Positions 1-10,853 of a stretch of DNA of 64,000 bases are shown one piece after another. The stretch comes from Methylomicrobium agile (lineage in GTDB: Bacteria > Pseudomonadota > Gammaproteobacteria > Methylococcales > Methylomonadaceae). The notes below the pieces were generated by a model. It had not been told where the DNA came from and did not search any database. It saw only the letters and a program-made list of their open reading frames with translations. Position 1 is the first letter of the stretch, and every line of letters starts with the position of its first letter. The stretch spans positions 3,675,001 through 3,739,000 of the forward strand of contig NZ_JPOJ01000001.1 in NCBI RefSeq assembly GCF_000733855.1, read 5' to 3'. Position numbers and translations under genes: made by a program.

Positions 1-1
1 T

Positions 2-1696
2 ATCGAGGACATGCTGCCGATTTGCGAAAAACTTGATCAGGTGGGCTATTGGTCGATCGAGTCCTGGGGCGGGGCGACTTTCGACGCCTGCATCCGGTAT
101 CTCGGCGAAGACCCGTGGGAAAGATTGCGCCTGTTGAAGGCCGCGATGCCGAAAACCCGCCAGCAAATGCTGTTGCGCGGGCAGAATTTGCTCGGTTACC
201 GGCATTTCGCCGATGACGTGGTCGACAAGTTCATCGAACGCAGCGCGGTCAACGGGATCGACGTGTTCCGGATTTTCGACGCCATGAACGACATGCGCAA
301 TATCGAACACGCGGTCAGGGCGGTACTCAGAACCGACGCACACGCCCAGGGTACCATCTCTTACACGACCAGTCCCGTGCATACCCTGGATTCGTGGGTC
401 GATCTCGGCAAGCAGATCGAAGACATGGGCGCCCACTCGATCTGCATCAAGGATATGGCCGGCCTCTTGAAACCTTACGAGGCGTTCGAACTGGTTTCAC
501 GCCTGAAAAAGAGCACTTCGCTGCCGGTCCACCTGCATTGCCATGCGACGACCGGTTTGAGCGTCCCGAGCCTGATCAAGGCGGCCGAAGCTGGCGTCGA
601 TATGGTCGATACGGCCATTTCTCCGCTCAGCATGACCTACAGCCACAGCCCGACCGAAACGATTGTGGCGAGCCTCGAAGGGACCGATCGGGAAACCGGT
701 TTGGAGTTGGCCAGGCTCGAAGAAATCGCCGAGTACTTTCGGGATATCCGCAAAAAATACGTGCAGTTTGAAGGCAGTTTGAAAGGCGTCGATAGCCGCA
801 TTCTGATTGCCCAAGTACCGGGCGGCATGCTGACCAACATGGAAAGCCAGTTGAAAGAGCAGGGCGCCGCCGATAAATTCGATGAAGTGATGCACGAAAT
901 TCCGCGCGTGCGCGAAGACCTGGGCTTCATTCCGCTGGTCACCCCGACTTCGCAGATTGTCGGTACCCAGGCGGTACTCAACGTCATCAGCGGCGAACGC
1001 TATAAAACGATTACCAAGGAAACGGCCGGCCTTCTGAAAGGCGAATACGGAGAGACTCCGGCGCCGGTCAACAAACAACTACAGGAACGCGTGCTCGAGG
1101 GCGGGGCGCCGATCACCTGCCGGCCGGCCGATCTGATAGCCCCGGAAATGGGCAAGCTGGTCGCCGACTTAAAGGAAAAGGCCGGGAAAGAAGGCGTCAA
1201 GCTGGCCCAGAATGTCGAAGAGGACGTGTTGATCAATGCGATGTTCAACCAAGTCGGCTGGAAGTTTTTGGTCAACCGCGGCAATCCTTCCGCATTTGAA
1301 GCTCCGCCGACCGGTGAAACGGGCGGAGTGTCCGTAAAAGCCCAGGGGCAGGCCGCGCAGGCGATCGAGTCTTATGTAGTCAATGTCGATGGCCGAAACT
1401 TTAATGTGGTCGTGGGGCCGAGTGGTGCAGGCCTGACGATCGAGCCTGCCGCCCAGCCGATCGTGGTTCCGCAGCCGGGCACCGGCGGCGTGGTCATCGA
1501 AGCGCCGATGGCCGGCAACATCCTGAAGATTCTGGTCGGGCCAGGCAGTGTGGTAGCAGCCGGCGAGGTGGTCGTGATCATGGAAGCGATGAAGATGGAG
1601 ACCGAAGTGCGCTCCAAATTCGCGGGCGTCGTCAGTGCCGTCCATGTCAAGGAAGGCGGAGGCGTAGCAGGCGGCGATGCCCTGATTACTTTATAA
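2..1696 (+). CDS. oadA: Oxaloacetate decarboxylase alpha subunit (5' partial)
   Basis: Carboxyltransferase and biotin carrier subunit of the membrane Na+-pumping oxaloacetate decarboxylase, which turns oxaloacetate into pyruvate and CO2. The frame is open from base 2 (I-E-D before the first Met at 11), and in this family that Met lies about 30 residues into the protein, so the true start is left of the window. An HMGL/PYC-type TIM barrel comes first ([33 protein letters not shown]). A linker follows, then a C-terminal biotinyl domain with EAMKMET; the biotin-accepting Lys is residue 528 counted from the Met at 11. The beta subunit follows 84 bp downstream. No gamma subunit is visible; it usually precedes alpha. 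A pyruvate carboxylase B subunit has the same domains, but the beta-subunit neighbour supports the decarboxylase call. Confidence 0.93.
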   Translation: MEDMLPICEKLDQVGYWSIESWGGATFDACIRYLGEDPWERLRLLKAAMPKTRQQMLLRGQNLLGYRHFADDVVDKFIERSAVNGIDVFRIFDAMNDMRNIEHAVRAVLRTDAHAQGTISYTTSPVHTLDSWVDLGKQIEDMGAHSICIKDMAGLLKPYEAFELVSRLKKSTSLPVHLHCHATTGLSVPSLIKAAEAGVDMVDTAISPLSMTYSHSPTETIVASLEGTDRETGLELARLEEIAEYFRDIRKKYVQFEGSLKGVDSRILIAQVPGGMLTNMESQLKEQGAADKFDEVMHEIPRVREDLGFIPLVTPTSQIVGTQAVLNVISGERYKTITKETAGLLKGEYGETPAPVNKQLQERVLEGGAPITCRPADLIAPEMGKLVADLKEKAGKEGVKLAQNVEEDVLINAMFNQVGWKFLVNRGNPSAFEAPPTGETGGVSVKAQGQAAQAIESYVVNVDGRNFNVVVGPSGAGLTIEPAAQPIVVPQPGTGGVVIEAPMAGNILKILVGPGSVVAAGEVVVIMEAMKMETEVRSKFAGVVSAVHVKEGGGVAGGDALITL

Positions 1697-1780
1697 GCGT
1701 ATTGGCTACCGCACAAGGGGAGTATTTTGCCGCGGGCAAACGGACAGTTGCTGTAACATCATTTCATTTCACGATCATCC

Positions 1781-2908
1781 ATGGAAAACGTAATTTCACT
1801 TTGGCAGAGCACCGGCCTTTACAACATGAGCAGCGGCCAGGCTTTCATGATACTGGTCGGCTTCGTGCTGTTGTATCTGGCGATCAAAAAAGGATTCGAA
1901 CCTTTGCTGCTCTTGCCGATCGGCTTCGGCGCGGTGCTTAGCAATATTCCGGTTGCCGGTATTTCGGAGGAGGGAGGGCTGCTTTACTATCTCTACTTCG
2001 GCATCAAGACCGGCATCTTTCCCTTGTTGATTTTCATGGGCGTCGGTGCGATGACCGATTTCGGGCCGATGATCGCGAATCCGAAAACCCTGCTGCTCGG
2101 CGCCGCTGCGCAGCTAGGCATCTTCGCGTCCTTGCTGGGCGCGTTGGCGCTGAACATCGTGCCGGGGCTCGAGTTTTCGCTTCGGGATGCGGCCGCGATC
2201 GGGATCATCGGCGGCGCCGACGGACCCACCGCGATCTATGTTGCCTCCCGGCTCGCGCCTGACTTGCTCGGGGCGATCGCGGTCGCCGCCTATTCCTACA
2301 TGGCGCTGGTGCCGCTGATTCAGCCACCGATCATGCGCGCGCTGACGACCGAGGAAGAACGTAAGATCGAGATGCAGCAATTGCGCGCCGTCAGTAAGAC
2401 CGAAAAAATCGTGTTTCCGCTGATGTTGTTGACGCTTTGTATTCTGGTGCTGCCTTCTGCGGCGCCGCTGGTCGGCATGTTCGCGTTGGGCAATCTGATG
2501 AATGCATGTGGCGTGGTCGAACGCTTGAGCCAGACCGCGCAGAATGAGCTGATCAATATCGTCACGATCTTTTTGGGCCTGTCGGTCGGATCGAAGCTCA
2601 GCGCGGAAGCCTTCCTGCAATACAAAACGCTCGGCATTCTGGCGCTGGGTGCGGCCGCGTTCGCGATCGGTACGGCCGGCGGCGTGATGATGGCGAAAAT
2701 CATGAACCGGTTCAGCAGCACCCAGATCAATCCGTTGATCGGGGCAGCCGGAGTTTCCGCCGTACCGATGGCCGCCCGCGTTGCGAATAAATTGGGTCTG
2801 GAAAGCAATCCCCATAATTTCCTGCTGATGCACGCGATGGGGCCGAATGTGGCTGGCGTGATCGGTTCGGCGGTAGCGGCGGGCGTATTGTTGAGCCTGG
2901 TCAAATAG
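1781..2908 (+). CDS. oadB: Na+-transporting oxaloacetate decarboxylase beta subunit
   Basis: Integral membrane subunit that decarboxylates carboxybiotin and couples this to Na+ export. The 375-residue product has the usual family length and is almost entirely hydrophobic, with many transmembrane segments. The family signature GGADGPT is present at residues 144-150; its Asp (147) corresponds to the Asp required for Na+ and proton handling in characterised OadB. Further conserved stretches are [11 protein letters not shown] near residue 86 and [14 protein letters not shown] near the C-terminus. The start is the ATG after ACGATCATCC; no strong Shine-Dalgarno sequence is visible. It probably shares a transcript with the alpha subunit just upstream. 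Confidence 0.93.
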   Translation: MENVISLWQSTGLYNMSSGQAFMILVGFVLLYLAIKKGFEPLLLLPIGFGAVLSNIPVAGISEEGGLLYYLYFGIKTGIFPLLIFMGVGAMTDFGPMIANPKTLLLGAAAQLGIFASLLGALALNIVPGLEFSLRDAAAIGIIGGADGPTAIYVASRLAPDLLGAIAVAAYSYMALVPLIQPPIMRALTTEEERKIEMQQLRAVSKTEKIVFPLMLLTLCILVLPSAAPLVGMFALGNLMNACGVVERLSQTAQNELINIVTIFLGLSVGSKLSAEAFLQYKTLGILALGAAAFAIGTAGGVMMAKIMNRFSSTQINPLIGAAGVSAVPMAARVANKLGLESNPHNFLLMHAMGPNVAGVIGSAVAAGVLLSLVK

Positions 2909-3009
2909 TTCTGGATATGTTTCTGTTTTGTTAGGATTTGGTGGCTCATAACTTTCCCCTCTCGTTCCCCCACCGAGCGCTTAGATTACCCTAAAGGGCA
3001 CAAACCGCT

Positions 3010-3040
3010 GTAGGGTACGCTGTTTACCATTGGAGGGTAA
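3010..3040. repeat. Partial GTAGGG-type palindromic repeat
   Basis: Bases 3010-3022 read GTAGGGTACGCTG, identical to the first 13 bases of the longer palindrome at 34342-34420. They are followed by a small hairpin TTTACC/GGTAAA (3023-3028 with 3035-3040). It is probably a degenerate copy of the same REP-like family. Confidence 0.5.
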
Positions 3041-3065
3041 AAAGGTATGCACTCGGCAACGGCTT

Positions 3066-3264
3066 CCTGCGTTGCCCCATCTCCTACATCCCTGCAGTCG
3101 TCGGCAATTGCTCTGTCCTTAGACCACCTTTTAGTGGTGGCATTGCTCCCGATCGCCTGTTCCCGACACGATCTACCTCCCCCATCCCTGGGGTCGTACC
3201 TGCTGCATGAAGGGATGGCGTGAATGCAGAGATTGCACGACTGCAGGAGGTAGGACAACGCAGG
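3066..3264. repeat. Long imperfect inverted repeat in a 418-bp gene-free stretch
   Basis: The region 2909-3326 carries no convincing gene. Inside it, CCTGCGTTG (3066-3074) pairs exactly with CAACGCAGG (3256-3264), and CTGCAGTCGT (3092-3101) pairs exactly with ACGACTGCAG (3237-3246). Sequence between these blocks is partly complementary too, so the element could fold into one hairpin of about 200 bp. It may be a non-autonomous palindromic repeat or a structured RNA; the sequence alone does not say which. Confidence 0.55.
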
Positions 3265-3326
3265 GAGCGGTTGTCGAGGAGTAAATCTCTGCCCATGCAA
3301 TCGAGCGTACTTCACCGCTAAAAATA

Positions 3327-3659
3327 GTGATGGAGCTTTATCAGTGGGAAGTCGATTATTCCTTGGCGGATAGTTTATTGCTAGGGGTGGCTATGAGGTG
3401 TGAGCAATTGGATGGTGTTAAGCTCGACAGTGGCCAACAGGCGTATCTGTACAAGAGAGATGTCGAGGTGATTTTGTCATTGATGGAATTGGAAGAGGTT
3501 GATGAGGTGATCATCCATGATGATGTGTCCCAATCTCTGAGAAAATGGTGGTGGCGCCTCGGAAAATTGCGGCACAAAACCTATCCGGCCGATCTTTTAC
3601 CCGGTCACTTGAGGGCTGTTTATCGGGAATACGCAAAAATCGATATCAAGCCGCTTTAA
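3327..3659 (+). CDS. Hypothetical protein, 110 residues
   Basis: A small, acidic, probably cytosolic protein with no signal peptide or membrane segment. The middle is rich in Glu/Asp/Val (roughly residues 45-66), followed by a basic aromatic patch SLRKWWWRLGK. No family was recognised. It starts at GTG 3327 or ATG 3330; neither has a clear ribosome binding site. Base composition is more A+T-rich than the flanking housekeeping genes. It lies alone between the palindromic element at 3066-3264 and a pair of terminator-like hairpins, convergent with the lipoprotein gene downstream. The plausible amino acid content and the adjacent hairpins favour a real gene, but this is not certain. Confidence 0.5.
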   Translation: MMELYQWEVDYSLADSLLLGVAMRCEQLDGVKLDSGQQAYLYKRDVEVILSLMELEEVDEVIIHDDVSQSLRKWWWRLGKLRHKTYPADLLPGHLRAVYREYAKIDIKPL

Positions 3660-3664
3660 AGCCG

Positions 3665-3750
3665 CTCCGGCTTTTCCTGGTGGGGAGAAGCCGGAGAGGT
3701 CTTATGGAGAGGAATACCGGAAGGTTTGCATAAACCCACCTCCCGGTATT
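3665..3750. terminator. Two hairpins between convergent genes
   Basis: CTCCGGCTT (3665-3673) pairs with AAGCCGGAG (3688-3696). AATACCGG (3713-3720) pairs with CCGGTATT (3743-3750), and its loop contains a smaller GGTTT/AAACC stem. They lie between converging stop codons at 3659 and 3766, where a bidirectional terminator is expected. Neither has a good T-tract, so the call rests on position and stem quality. Confidence 0.55.
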
Positions 3751-3765
3751 GGAAAACGCCTGGTA

Positions 3766-4959
3766 TTAGTGGAGAACCTTCAGTTCGACGCGGCGGTTGT
3801 TCGCGCGGCCTTCTTCGGTATCGTTGGTATCGATAGGGTGAGTCAGGCCGTAACCGACCGGCGTCAATACTGCGTTGCTGCCGACATGTTGGCTCAGGTA
3901 ATTGGCCACTGCTGCCGCACGCCGTTCGGAAAGTTTCTGGTTGTACCCGGCCGAGGCGGTATTGCTGGTATGGCCTTGTACTTCAATCGTCACCCCCGGA
4001 TTATTGTTGATGACCTGGGCCGCTCTGTCCAGTTCTTCGTGGTACTCAGGCTTGATATTGCTCTTGTCATTGTCGAACTTGACGTCCACGATCCAGCAGC
4101 CGAATTGATTGATATGAGCACCTTTCAGCGTATTGGGGCACTGGTCGTTGCAATCGTTGACGCCGTCGCCGTCGCTGTCGAGCGATTCACAGCCGGGAGC
4201 CGCCACGGGGGGCGCCGGTTTCAGGAAAACATTTTTGACGAATTCCGCCATGCCGTCCGGCGTTGCGATGTTTTCCGCATCGGTGCGAAAACCGCAGCCG
4301 GCGATATCGGACAAGCTGTTCAGCAATAATTTGCCGTTCTCTTCGTGTTTGTTGCCGACCCAGACCGAGTAAACGCAAAGCCGGTCGCCGTATTGCTGTT
4401 TCAGGGCCTGTACGGCTGGAACCGGGCTGGCCTGGAGTTCGTATCCGTCGCTGAGGATCAGCAAAGCGATACGGCCCGAGGTTCCGGAGAGATCGGAAGC
4501 TGCGGCTTCGGCCGCAGCGTTCATGGGGGAGCCGCCGCTTGCGCAAGTCAGGGTATCGATTCCTGCATTGAAGGTGGATTTGGAATAAGCGGTCAGCGGC
4601 AGATTATAGAGCGTGCTGCCCCATCCGCTGCAAGGACCGAAACCGAAGCTGCGGATGCCGGAGGTCAATTTCAGGTCGGGAATGGTCTGGTTTATTCGGG
4701 AAAGAATGGTTTTTTCAACCGAAAGTTTTGCGGGCGCATGGCCGGACGTGAAGCCGGAGCCGAGATAATCTTCGCTCATCGAAGAGGAAGAATCATTAAT
4801 CACGTAAAAATTGTCGGTTTTTTGTTGATACTGCCCGGAGGTCAGTAATTCATTCAGATCCCTGGCCGAAAAAGGCTCGGTCGTACTTACGGGAGTCGAA
4901 GCGCAACCGGAAAGGAATAATGCCCCCAGCGACGCGGCGGCAATGAGTGATTTATTCAT
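3766..4959 (-). CDS. OmpA-family lipoprotein with a vWA-like domain
   Basis: Probable outer-membrane lipoprotein of 397 residues that could tie peptidoglycan to another ligand. The start at 4959 is set by AAGGAG just upstream and by the lipoprotein signal MNKSLIAAASLGALFLSGC, with Cys19 as the lipidation site. A von Willebrand factor A-like domain follows; it contains a DxSxS metal-site motif (DSSSSM) and a later SGGSPMNAA loop. A thrombospondin type-3-like calcium repeat comes next (DSDGDGVNDCNDQCPN). The C-terminal third is an OmpA peptidoglycan-binding domain ending in GRANNRRVELKVLH. The vWA assignment rests on the metal motif and the strand/helix pattern and is less sure than the OmpA part. 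It appears monocistronic. Confidence 0.82.
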   Translation of the reverse strand: MNKSLIAAASLGALFLSGCASTPVSTTEPFSARDLNELLTSGQYQQKTDNFYVINDSSSSMSEDYLGSGFTSGHAPAKLSVEKTILSRINQTIPDLKLTSGIRSFGFGPCSGWGSTLYNLPLTAYSKSTFNAGIDTLTCASGGSPMNAAAEAAASDLSGTSGRIALLILSDGYELQASPVPAVQALKQQYGDRLCVYSVWVGNKHEENGKLLLNSLSDIAGCGFRTDAENIATPDGMAEFVKNVFLKPAPPVAAPGCESLDSDGDGVNDCNDQCPNTLKGAHINQFGCWIVDVKFDNDKSNIKPEYHEELDRAAQVINNNPGVTIEVQGHTSNTASAGYNQKLSERRAAAVANYLSQHVGSNAVLTPVGYGLTHPIDTNDTEEGRANNRRVELKVLH

Positions 4960-5203
4960 TGAAAGTCTCCTTGTTACAAAACGATGAGATAAGTTATTGC
5001 GCAGTATCAGCAACAGTCCCGGATTCTAACATTGTCGATATGTTTTGAGTAGTTTATTTTGAGGCGAGTTGAACTTTTAAGATATTCTTCATACAAACTC
5101 GCCCTCTACTTTATGCCTGACGATTTTTATTTTTTTGCATCGATGAACACAATTTCGGCATGGCAAACGGCGCCTCGCCGCGTTGCCGGCCAGCCTCAAT
5201 ACT

Positions 5204-5764
5204 CTAGTAGTCAGTTATTATAAAACAAAGTTATAGAAACTATTTTTAATGTATGGCATGAATATAAGGTTTCGCTTTGGGGTAAATCATGCCCGCCATC
5301 AAATATAAAGTAAACTTGATTGAGGATGAAAAACTTTATTTGCAAACCATGGTTAGCAAAGGCAAGAGTGCCGCGCGTAGCCAAACGCGGGTGCGGATCC
5401 TGTTGAAAGCCGCGGAAGGAATGCCAGGTAAATACATCATTGCCGCATTGGATGTCTCACCGTCGATGGTCGCCGAAACTCGTCAGCGGTGCGTGGAAGA
5501 AGGTTCGGAAGCGGCGTTGAAAGATCGTTCCTGTCCCGGCCACGCCCCCAAGCTAACCGACAAACAGGCCGCGCATCTCATTGCTATTGCGTGCAGTGCG
5601 GCGCCACCCGGGCATAATCATTGGAGGTTGCGTCTGTTGGCGGACAAAGTGGTGGAATTAGCCTATGCGCCGTCATGCAGCTACGAAACTATCCGTCAGC
5701 TTTTAAAAAAACACGCTAAAACCTTGGCAAAAACCGGAATGGTGCATTCCGGAAGTCAGTGCTG
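5204..5764 (+). mobile_element. IS630-family insertion sequence remnant
   Basis: A truncated IS630-type element. The left boundary is a guess, near the TA in CTCTAGTAGTCAG; the right boundary at about 5764 is where transposase-like sequence ends and recombinase sequence on the other strand begins. The upstream 275 bp (5014-5288) are A+T-rich with no gene. No right inverted repeat or target duplication can be identified, as expected for a deleted element. Confidence 0.6.
5289..5764 (+). pseudogene. IS630-family transposase, N-terminal fragment with frameshift
   Basis: The N-terminal half matches the helix-turn-helix region of IS630-type transposases (VSPSMVAETRQRCVEEG, then LTDKQAAHLIAIACSAAPPG and YETIRQLLKKH). 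The reading frame then breaks at a run of seven A (5705-5711). Moving to the +1 frame restores the family sequence LKPWQKPEWCIPEVSAD, so one base has been gained or a shift is needed. Soon after, at about 5764, the transposase homology stops altogether. The DDE catalytic domain is missing, so the product cannot be an active transposase. The uninterrupted reading frame ends at 5765 with an out-of-frame tail. Confidence 0.8.
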
Positions 5765-5765
5765 A

Positions 5766-6536
5766 TGGACCATCCAGAATGCAGCGTAATTTGTTGTACC
5801 TGCTGAACCGTTAAACCATGTTCGAGCAGCTGACTGGTTGCTTCATGCCGAAGATCATGGAATCGAAGATCTTCAATCTGTAAGAACCGGCAAGCCCGCG
5901 AGAAGTACTCTCCGATTGTGTTGCTGTTGTACGGGAAGATGTATTTTTTGCTCGTCTGAGGTTGCCGCATGATGATCTTGTACGCGCTCAACGGCAGCTT
6001 AGCCTTTTTCACTAAATCGCGCTTTTTCGGGTCCTTTAAATTTCTGACCCAAATTGTTCTATGCGCACGGTTTACGTCCGCCCACTCCAGTCTGGTAATT
6101 TCCGATTCCCGCCGCGCCGAATAGACGCAAACCACATCAATTCTGCCATGCGTCCGTCCAGTATGTTCGTGTCTTTGAAATAACGGGTGAGCTGCCATAA
6201 CTCCTGTCAAATCGTTAGCGGTCATAGGGTGGACGTCGACCTTCGATAAGTCGCAACCCAGCTCCTGTGTAGGTCTGCGCATTTCGTCCGCCCGGACGGC
6301 GGAAGGTCCGCCAAATATTGATTGATTACGTCTGCCAGCGGCAGGCGGCCCTTTTTCGCGTAGACCTCTGCTTCCTACAGTTCGATTTCGCGCCTTGCCC
6401 CCCAGTCCTTAGCGATCCGTTGCCGGTCGAACGTCTTGCTCTCACGATACACGACAATTCCGCTTTTTTTGACTACAATCTCAGCTTTAAATTTAACCGT
6501 TCCGTCTGCTTTGGTGATTTTTCGTATATGCGCCAT
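5766..6536 (-). pseudogene. Tyrosine recombinase/integrase, degraded and 3'-truncated
   Basis: Remains of a phage-type site-specific integrase. The N-terminal arm starts at ATG 6536 (MAHIRKITKADGTVKFKAE) and runs in one frame to a stop near 6375. The catalytic domain resumes in another register from about 6180 (VVCVYSARRESEITRLEWADVN, with the first catalytic Arg) through LRFHDLRHEATSQLLEHG (HxLR box). It ends at about 5770 at QITLHSGW, just before the expected Tyr nucleophile, where the IS630 fragment begins. Most of the core-binding domain between the two parts is lost. No attachment site or linked phage genes were found. Confidence 0.82.
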
Positions 6537-6665
6537 ATTCAGTCCGCCTAATGCGACCGCCCGACGAAACAGGCGGACAATAAACGGACCTAATTTATAC
6601 CAAAATACACCAAACAAAACTAATCATTACAATGCCATACAAATACAATCGAAAGGAGCAAGCCG

Positions 6666-7850
6666 ATGTATGACAGGATTGATATGATCGCCGGACAAAA
6701 TTGCCCGTTGCCCGTGCCGGCGCTGCATGTCACCGTTATGACGGGCCGCAAAATCTCCGGCCCCGATCTCGATATGAGCGCCTTTCTGTTAAATGCGCAG
6801 GGCCAAGTGTCCCAGGACGAGGATTTTGTTTTTTACAACCAGCCCCTTCGCGCCGATCAGGGCGTCGAGCTTGAGCCCGAGCAGAACCGTTTGACGCTGC
6901 ATCTGGACCGCACCCAGCCATCCGTGCAAAAAATCGCGTTGACGATGACGATTACCGACGGGCAGGTGAAAGGCCGGAGTTTTGCAGAAGTTCAGCATGT
7001 GACCGTGCTGGTCAAGGATTTCCTGACCGGATTCGAGATTGCCGGCTTTGAGCTCGATACGGCCAAAAACCAGGAAACCGCATTGATTTTGGTCGAGTTT
7101 TACCGGCATCAGGACAACTGGAAGCTGCGCGCGGTCGGCCAGGGCTTTGTCGGAGGTTTACAGCCTTTGGCCGAATTTTACGGGGTCGATGTGAGCGAGG
7201 GCGAATCGGGTCCTGCGCCCTTGCCGGAGCCGTCGCCCCAGAAGCTCAATTTAAGCAAGATCACCCTCGACAAACGCGGCCAGTCGATCTCGCTGGAAAA
7301 AAACCGGAACGGCCTCGGTGAGATTATCGTCAATTTGAACTGGAATTCGACCCCGACCAAATCGCCGGGCCTGTTCGGCAGAAAGGCGGAAGGCATCGAT
7401 CTCGATCTGGCCTGTCTTTGGGAATTTCAGGACGGCGTCCGAGGTGCCGTGCAGGCTTTAGGCGGGCACTTCGGCAATTTGCAGCAGTTTCCGTTCATCG
7501 AACTGGATCAGGATGACCGGAGCGGCCGTTCGATCGGTGGCGAAACGATGCGTATCAATGGAAATTACTGGCATGAATTCAGCCGGGTGCTGATTTTTGC
7601 ATTCATTTACGAGGGCGTGCCGAACTGGTCGCATGTCGATGCGGTGATCACGATCAAGTCCCATCATCAGCCGGACATTGAAGTGCGCCTCGATAGCCAC
7701 CGTAACGATCAGTTCATGTGCGCGATTGCGATGCTGGAAAATGTGAACGGCCAGTTGCGCATCACCAAACTGGTCGATTACTTTTCCGGCCACCAGCAGA
7801 TGGATTATGCTTACGGCTGGGGTTTAAATTATGTGGCGGGCAGTAAATAG
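6666..7850 (+). CDS. TerA-like protein with two TerD-type domains
   Basis: A 394-residue cytoplasmic protein of the tellurite/stress-response TerD superfamily. Residues about 1-180 form one TerD-type half (MSAFLLNAQGQVSQDEDFVFYN is the usual acidic, calcium-binding style region). A Pro-rich linker follows (PLPEPSPQK near 205), and a second half runs from about 215, including GIDLDLACLWEFQDG and IELDQDDRSG. This tandem layout is that of TerA. AAAGGAG lies seven bases before the ATG. The TerB-like gene follows 212 bp later in the same direction. No terC, terD, terE or terZ is present, so this is not a full ter operon. The role is unknown; stress or metal sensing is an inference from the family. 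Confidence 0.78.
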   Translation: MYDRIDMIAGQNCPLPVPALHVTVMTGRKISGPDLDMSAFLLNAQGQVSQDEDFVFYNQPLRADQGVELEPEQNRLTLHLDRTQPSVQKIALTMTITDGQVKGRSFAEVQHVTVLVKDFLTGFEIAGFELDTAKNQETALILVEFYRHQDNWKLRAVGQGFVGGLQPLAEFYGVDVSEGESGPAPLPEPSPQKLNLSKITLDKRGQSISLEKNRNGLGEIIVNLNWNSTPTKSPGLFGRKAEGIDLDLACLWEFQDGVRGAVQALGGHFGNLQQFPFIELDQDDRSGRSIGGETMRINGNYWHEFSRVLIFAFIYEGVPNWSHVDAVITIKSHHQPDIEVRLDSHRNDQFMCAIAMLENVNGQLRITKLVDYFSGHQQMDYAYGWGLNYVAGSK

Positions 7851-8062
7851 GGAGGTTGTTTTCTGCAGACGGAATCGTATCGGCGGGCAGGCGCTGTAAA
7901 AAAACTTCCTGCAGACAAAAAAATCGGGCGTGTTTGATTTGCCGTTATTTTAGCTGTGCCGGTGTCTTTTGGAGTATAAACAGGATATTATTTGTCAAAT
8001 GAGCATTAATCGAAAGCCGTTTTATTTTATTCAAAAACCCTAATATAAGAAGGAGTTAATCC

Positions 8063-8518
8063 GTGAGTTTCGAAAGTTTCTTGAGTCAACTGAAAAACAA
8101 AGCCAGTGAATTAAAAACGGAAGCGTTGAAATTCAAGAACAAGGATTTTCTGAACGCTGCGATGGCCGCTTCCGCATTGATTGCGATGGCCGACGGCAGC
8201 ATTACCGGTGAAGAAAAGCAAAAAATGATCAAGTTCATCGAAAGCAACGATGCCCTGTCGGTATTTACGACCAGCGATGTGATCAAGGCGTTTCAGGATT
8301 TCGTCGGCCAGCTCGAATTCGATAAGGACATCGGCGAAGCCAAGGCTTTCCAGGCCCTGGGCAAGCTCAAGTCGAATAACGAGGCGGCCCGTCTGTTGAT
8401 GCGGATGATTATCGCAATCGCTTCGTCCGACGGTAATTTCGATCTGTCCGAGAAAAAAGTGGCGGTCAGGATCGCGAATGAACTCGGCGTGAGTCCGGCG
8501 GAGTTTGAACTAGTTTAA
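8063..8518 (+). CDS. TerB-family protein
   Basis: A small (151 residues) all-helical cytosolic protein like TerB. Two repeated acidic motifs that bind metal in the family are visible: MADGSITGEEKQ and SSDGNFDLSEKK. The start codon is GTG, fixed by AAGGAG (8050-8055) eight bases upstream. It follows the TerA-like gene but has its own 212-bp leader (7851-8062), which is A+T-rich and could hold a promoter; no consensus hexamers were convincing. In characterised systems TerB works with TerC and the TerD proteins at the membrane. TerC is absent here, so the partner is unknown. Confidence 0.8.
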   Translation: MSFESFLSQLKNKASELKTEALKFKNKDFLNAAMAASALIAMADGSITGEEKQKMIKFIESNDALSVFTTSDVIKAFQDFVGQLEFDKDIGEAKAFQALGKLKSNNEAARLLMRMIIAIASSDGNFDLSEKKVAVRIANELGVSPAEFELV

Positions 8519-8842
8519 ATATTACACTATGATGAAAATCAACGAGTATCTCTTCGATTAGATTGAGTCATTTGGCGTACTTCCTACAATAATAATCAAC
8601 GTCACTTGTACGCGGACGTCCGATAATCCTTATTTCAGCCGGCCGCGAAGTAAAAGGATTTGCAATCCCGGCCATCGTGTTAGGGAGGGGCGGGGTATCG
8701 GTTGGAATCGACGGTTTCTCCGACTTGGAAATTCCACCAGGGATGGTACTTGCCGGTATTCATCGGGCATCAGGATGCCCGTTGATGCAGGTTAACCCAT
8801 GATTATTGCCCAAGTCGAATATTGGGCGCAGGAGACGTTACC
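8519..8842. other. Gene-free leader before ftsH
   Basis: A 324-bp stretch without a credible reading frame. The only clear structure is a perfect hairpin CGGGCATC-AG-GATGCCCG (8764-8781), 62 bp before the ftsH start. It could be a leader hairpin or weak attenuator. No sigma-32-like promoter was found, although ftsH is often heat-regulated. Confidence 0.4.
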
Positions 8843-10750
<1,908 letters not shown>

Positions 10751-10800
10751 GGCCGGTCAAAGGGCGGCACTGAAGCGCAGTACCGGAAATTTCCCAGTGA

Positions 10801-10830
10801 AGGGCGGCTTCGGCCGCCCTGTTTGTTTTA
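10801..10830 (+). terminator. Rho-independent terminator of ftsH
   Basis: AGGGCGGC (10801-10808), loop TTCG, GCCGCCCT (10813-10820), then GTTTGTTTTA. An eight-pair G+C stem with a UUCG tetraloop and a T-rich tail, 50 bp after the ftsH stop. Confidence 0.9.
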
Positions 10831-10853
10831 TAGCCTGATTGAAAAGTTTGACG

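Noticed and set aside
2986-3315. Minus-strand open frames of 70-109 codons
   Set aside because: They are read through the long inverted repeat, have no ribosome site, and the products have no sensible composition.
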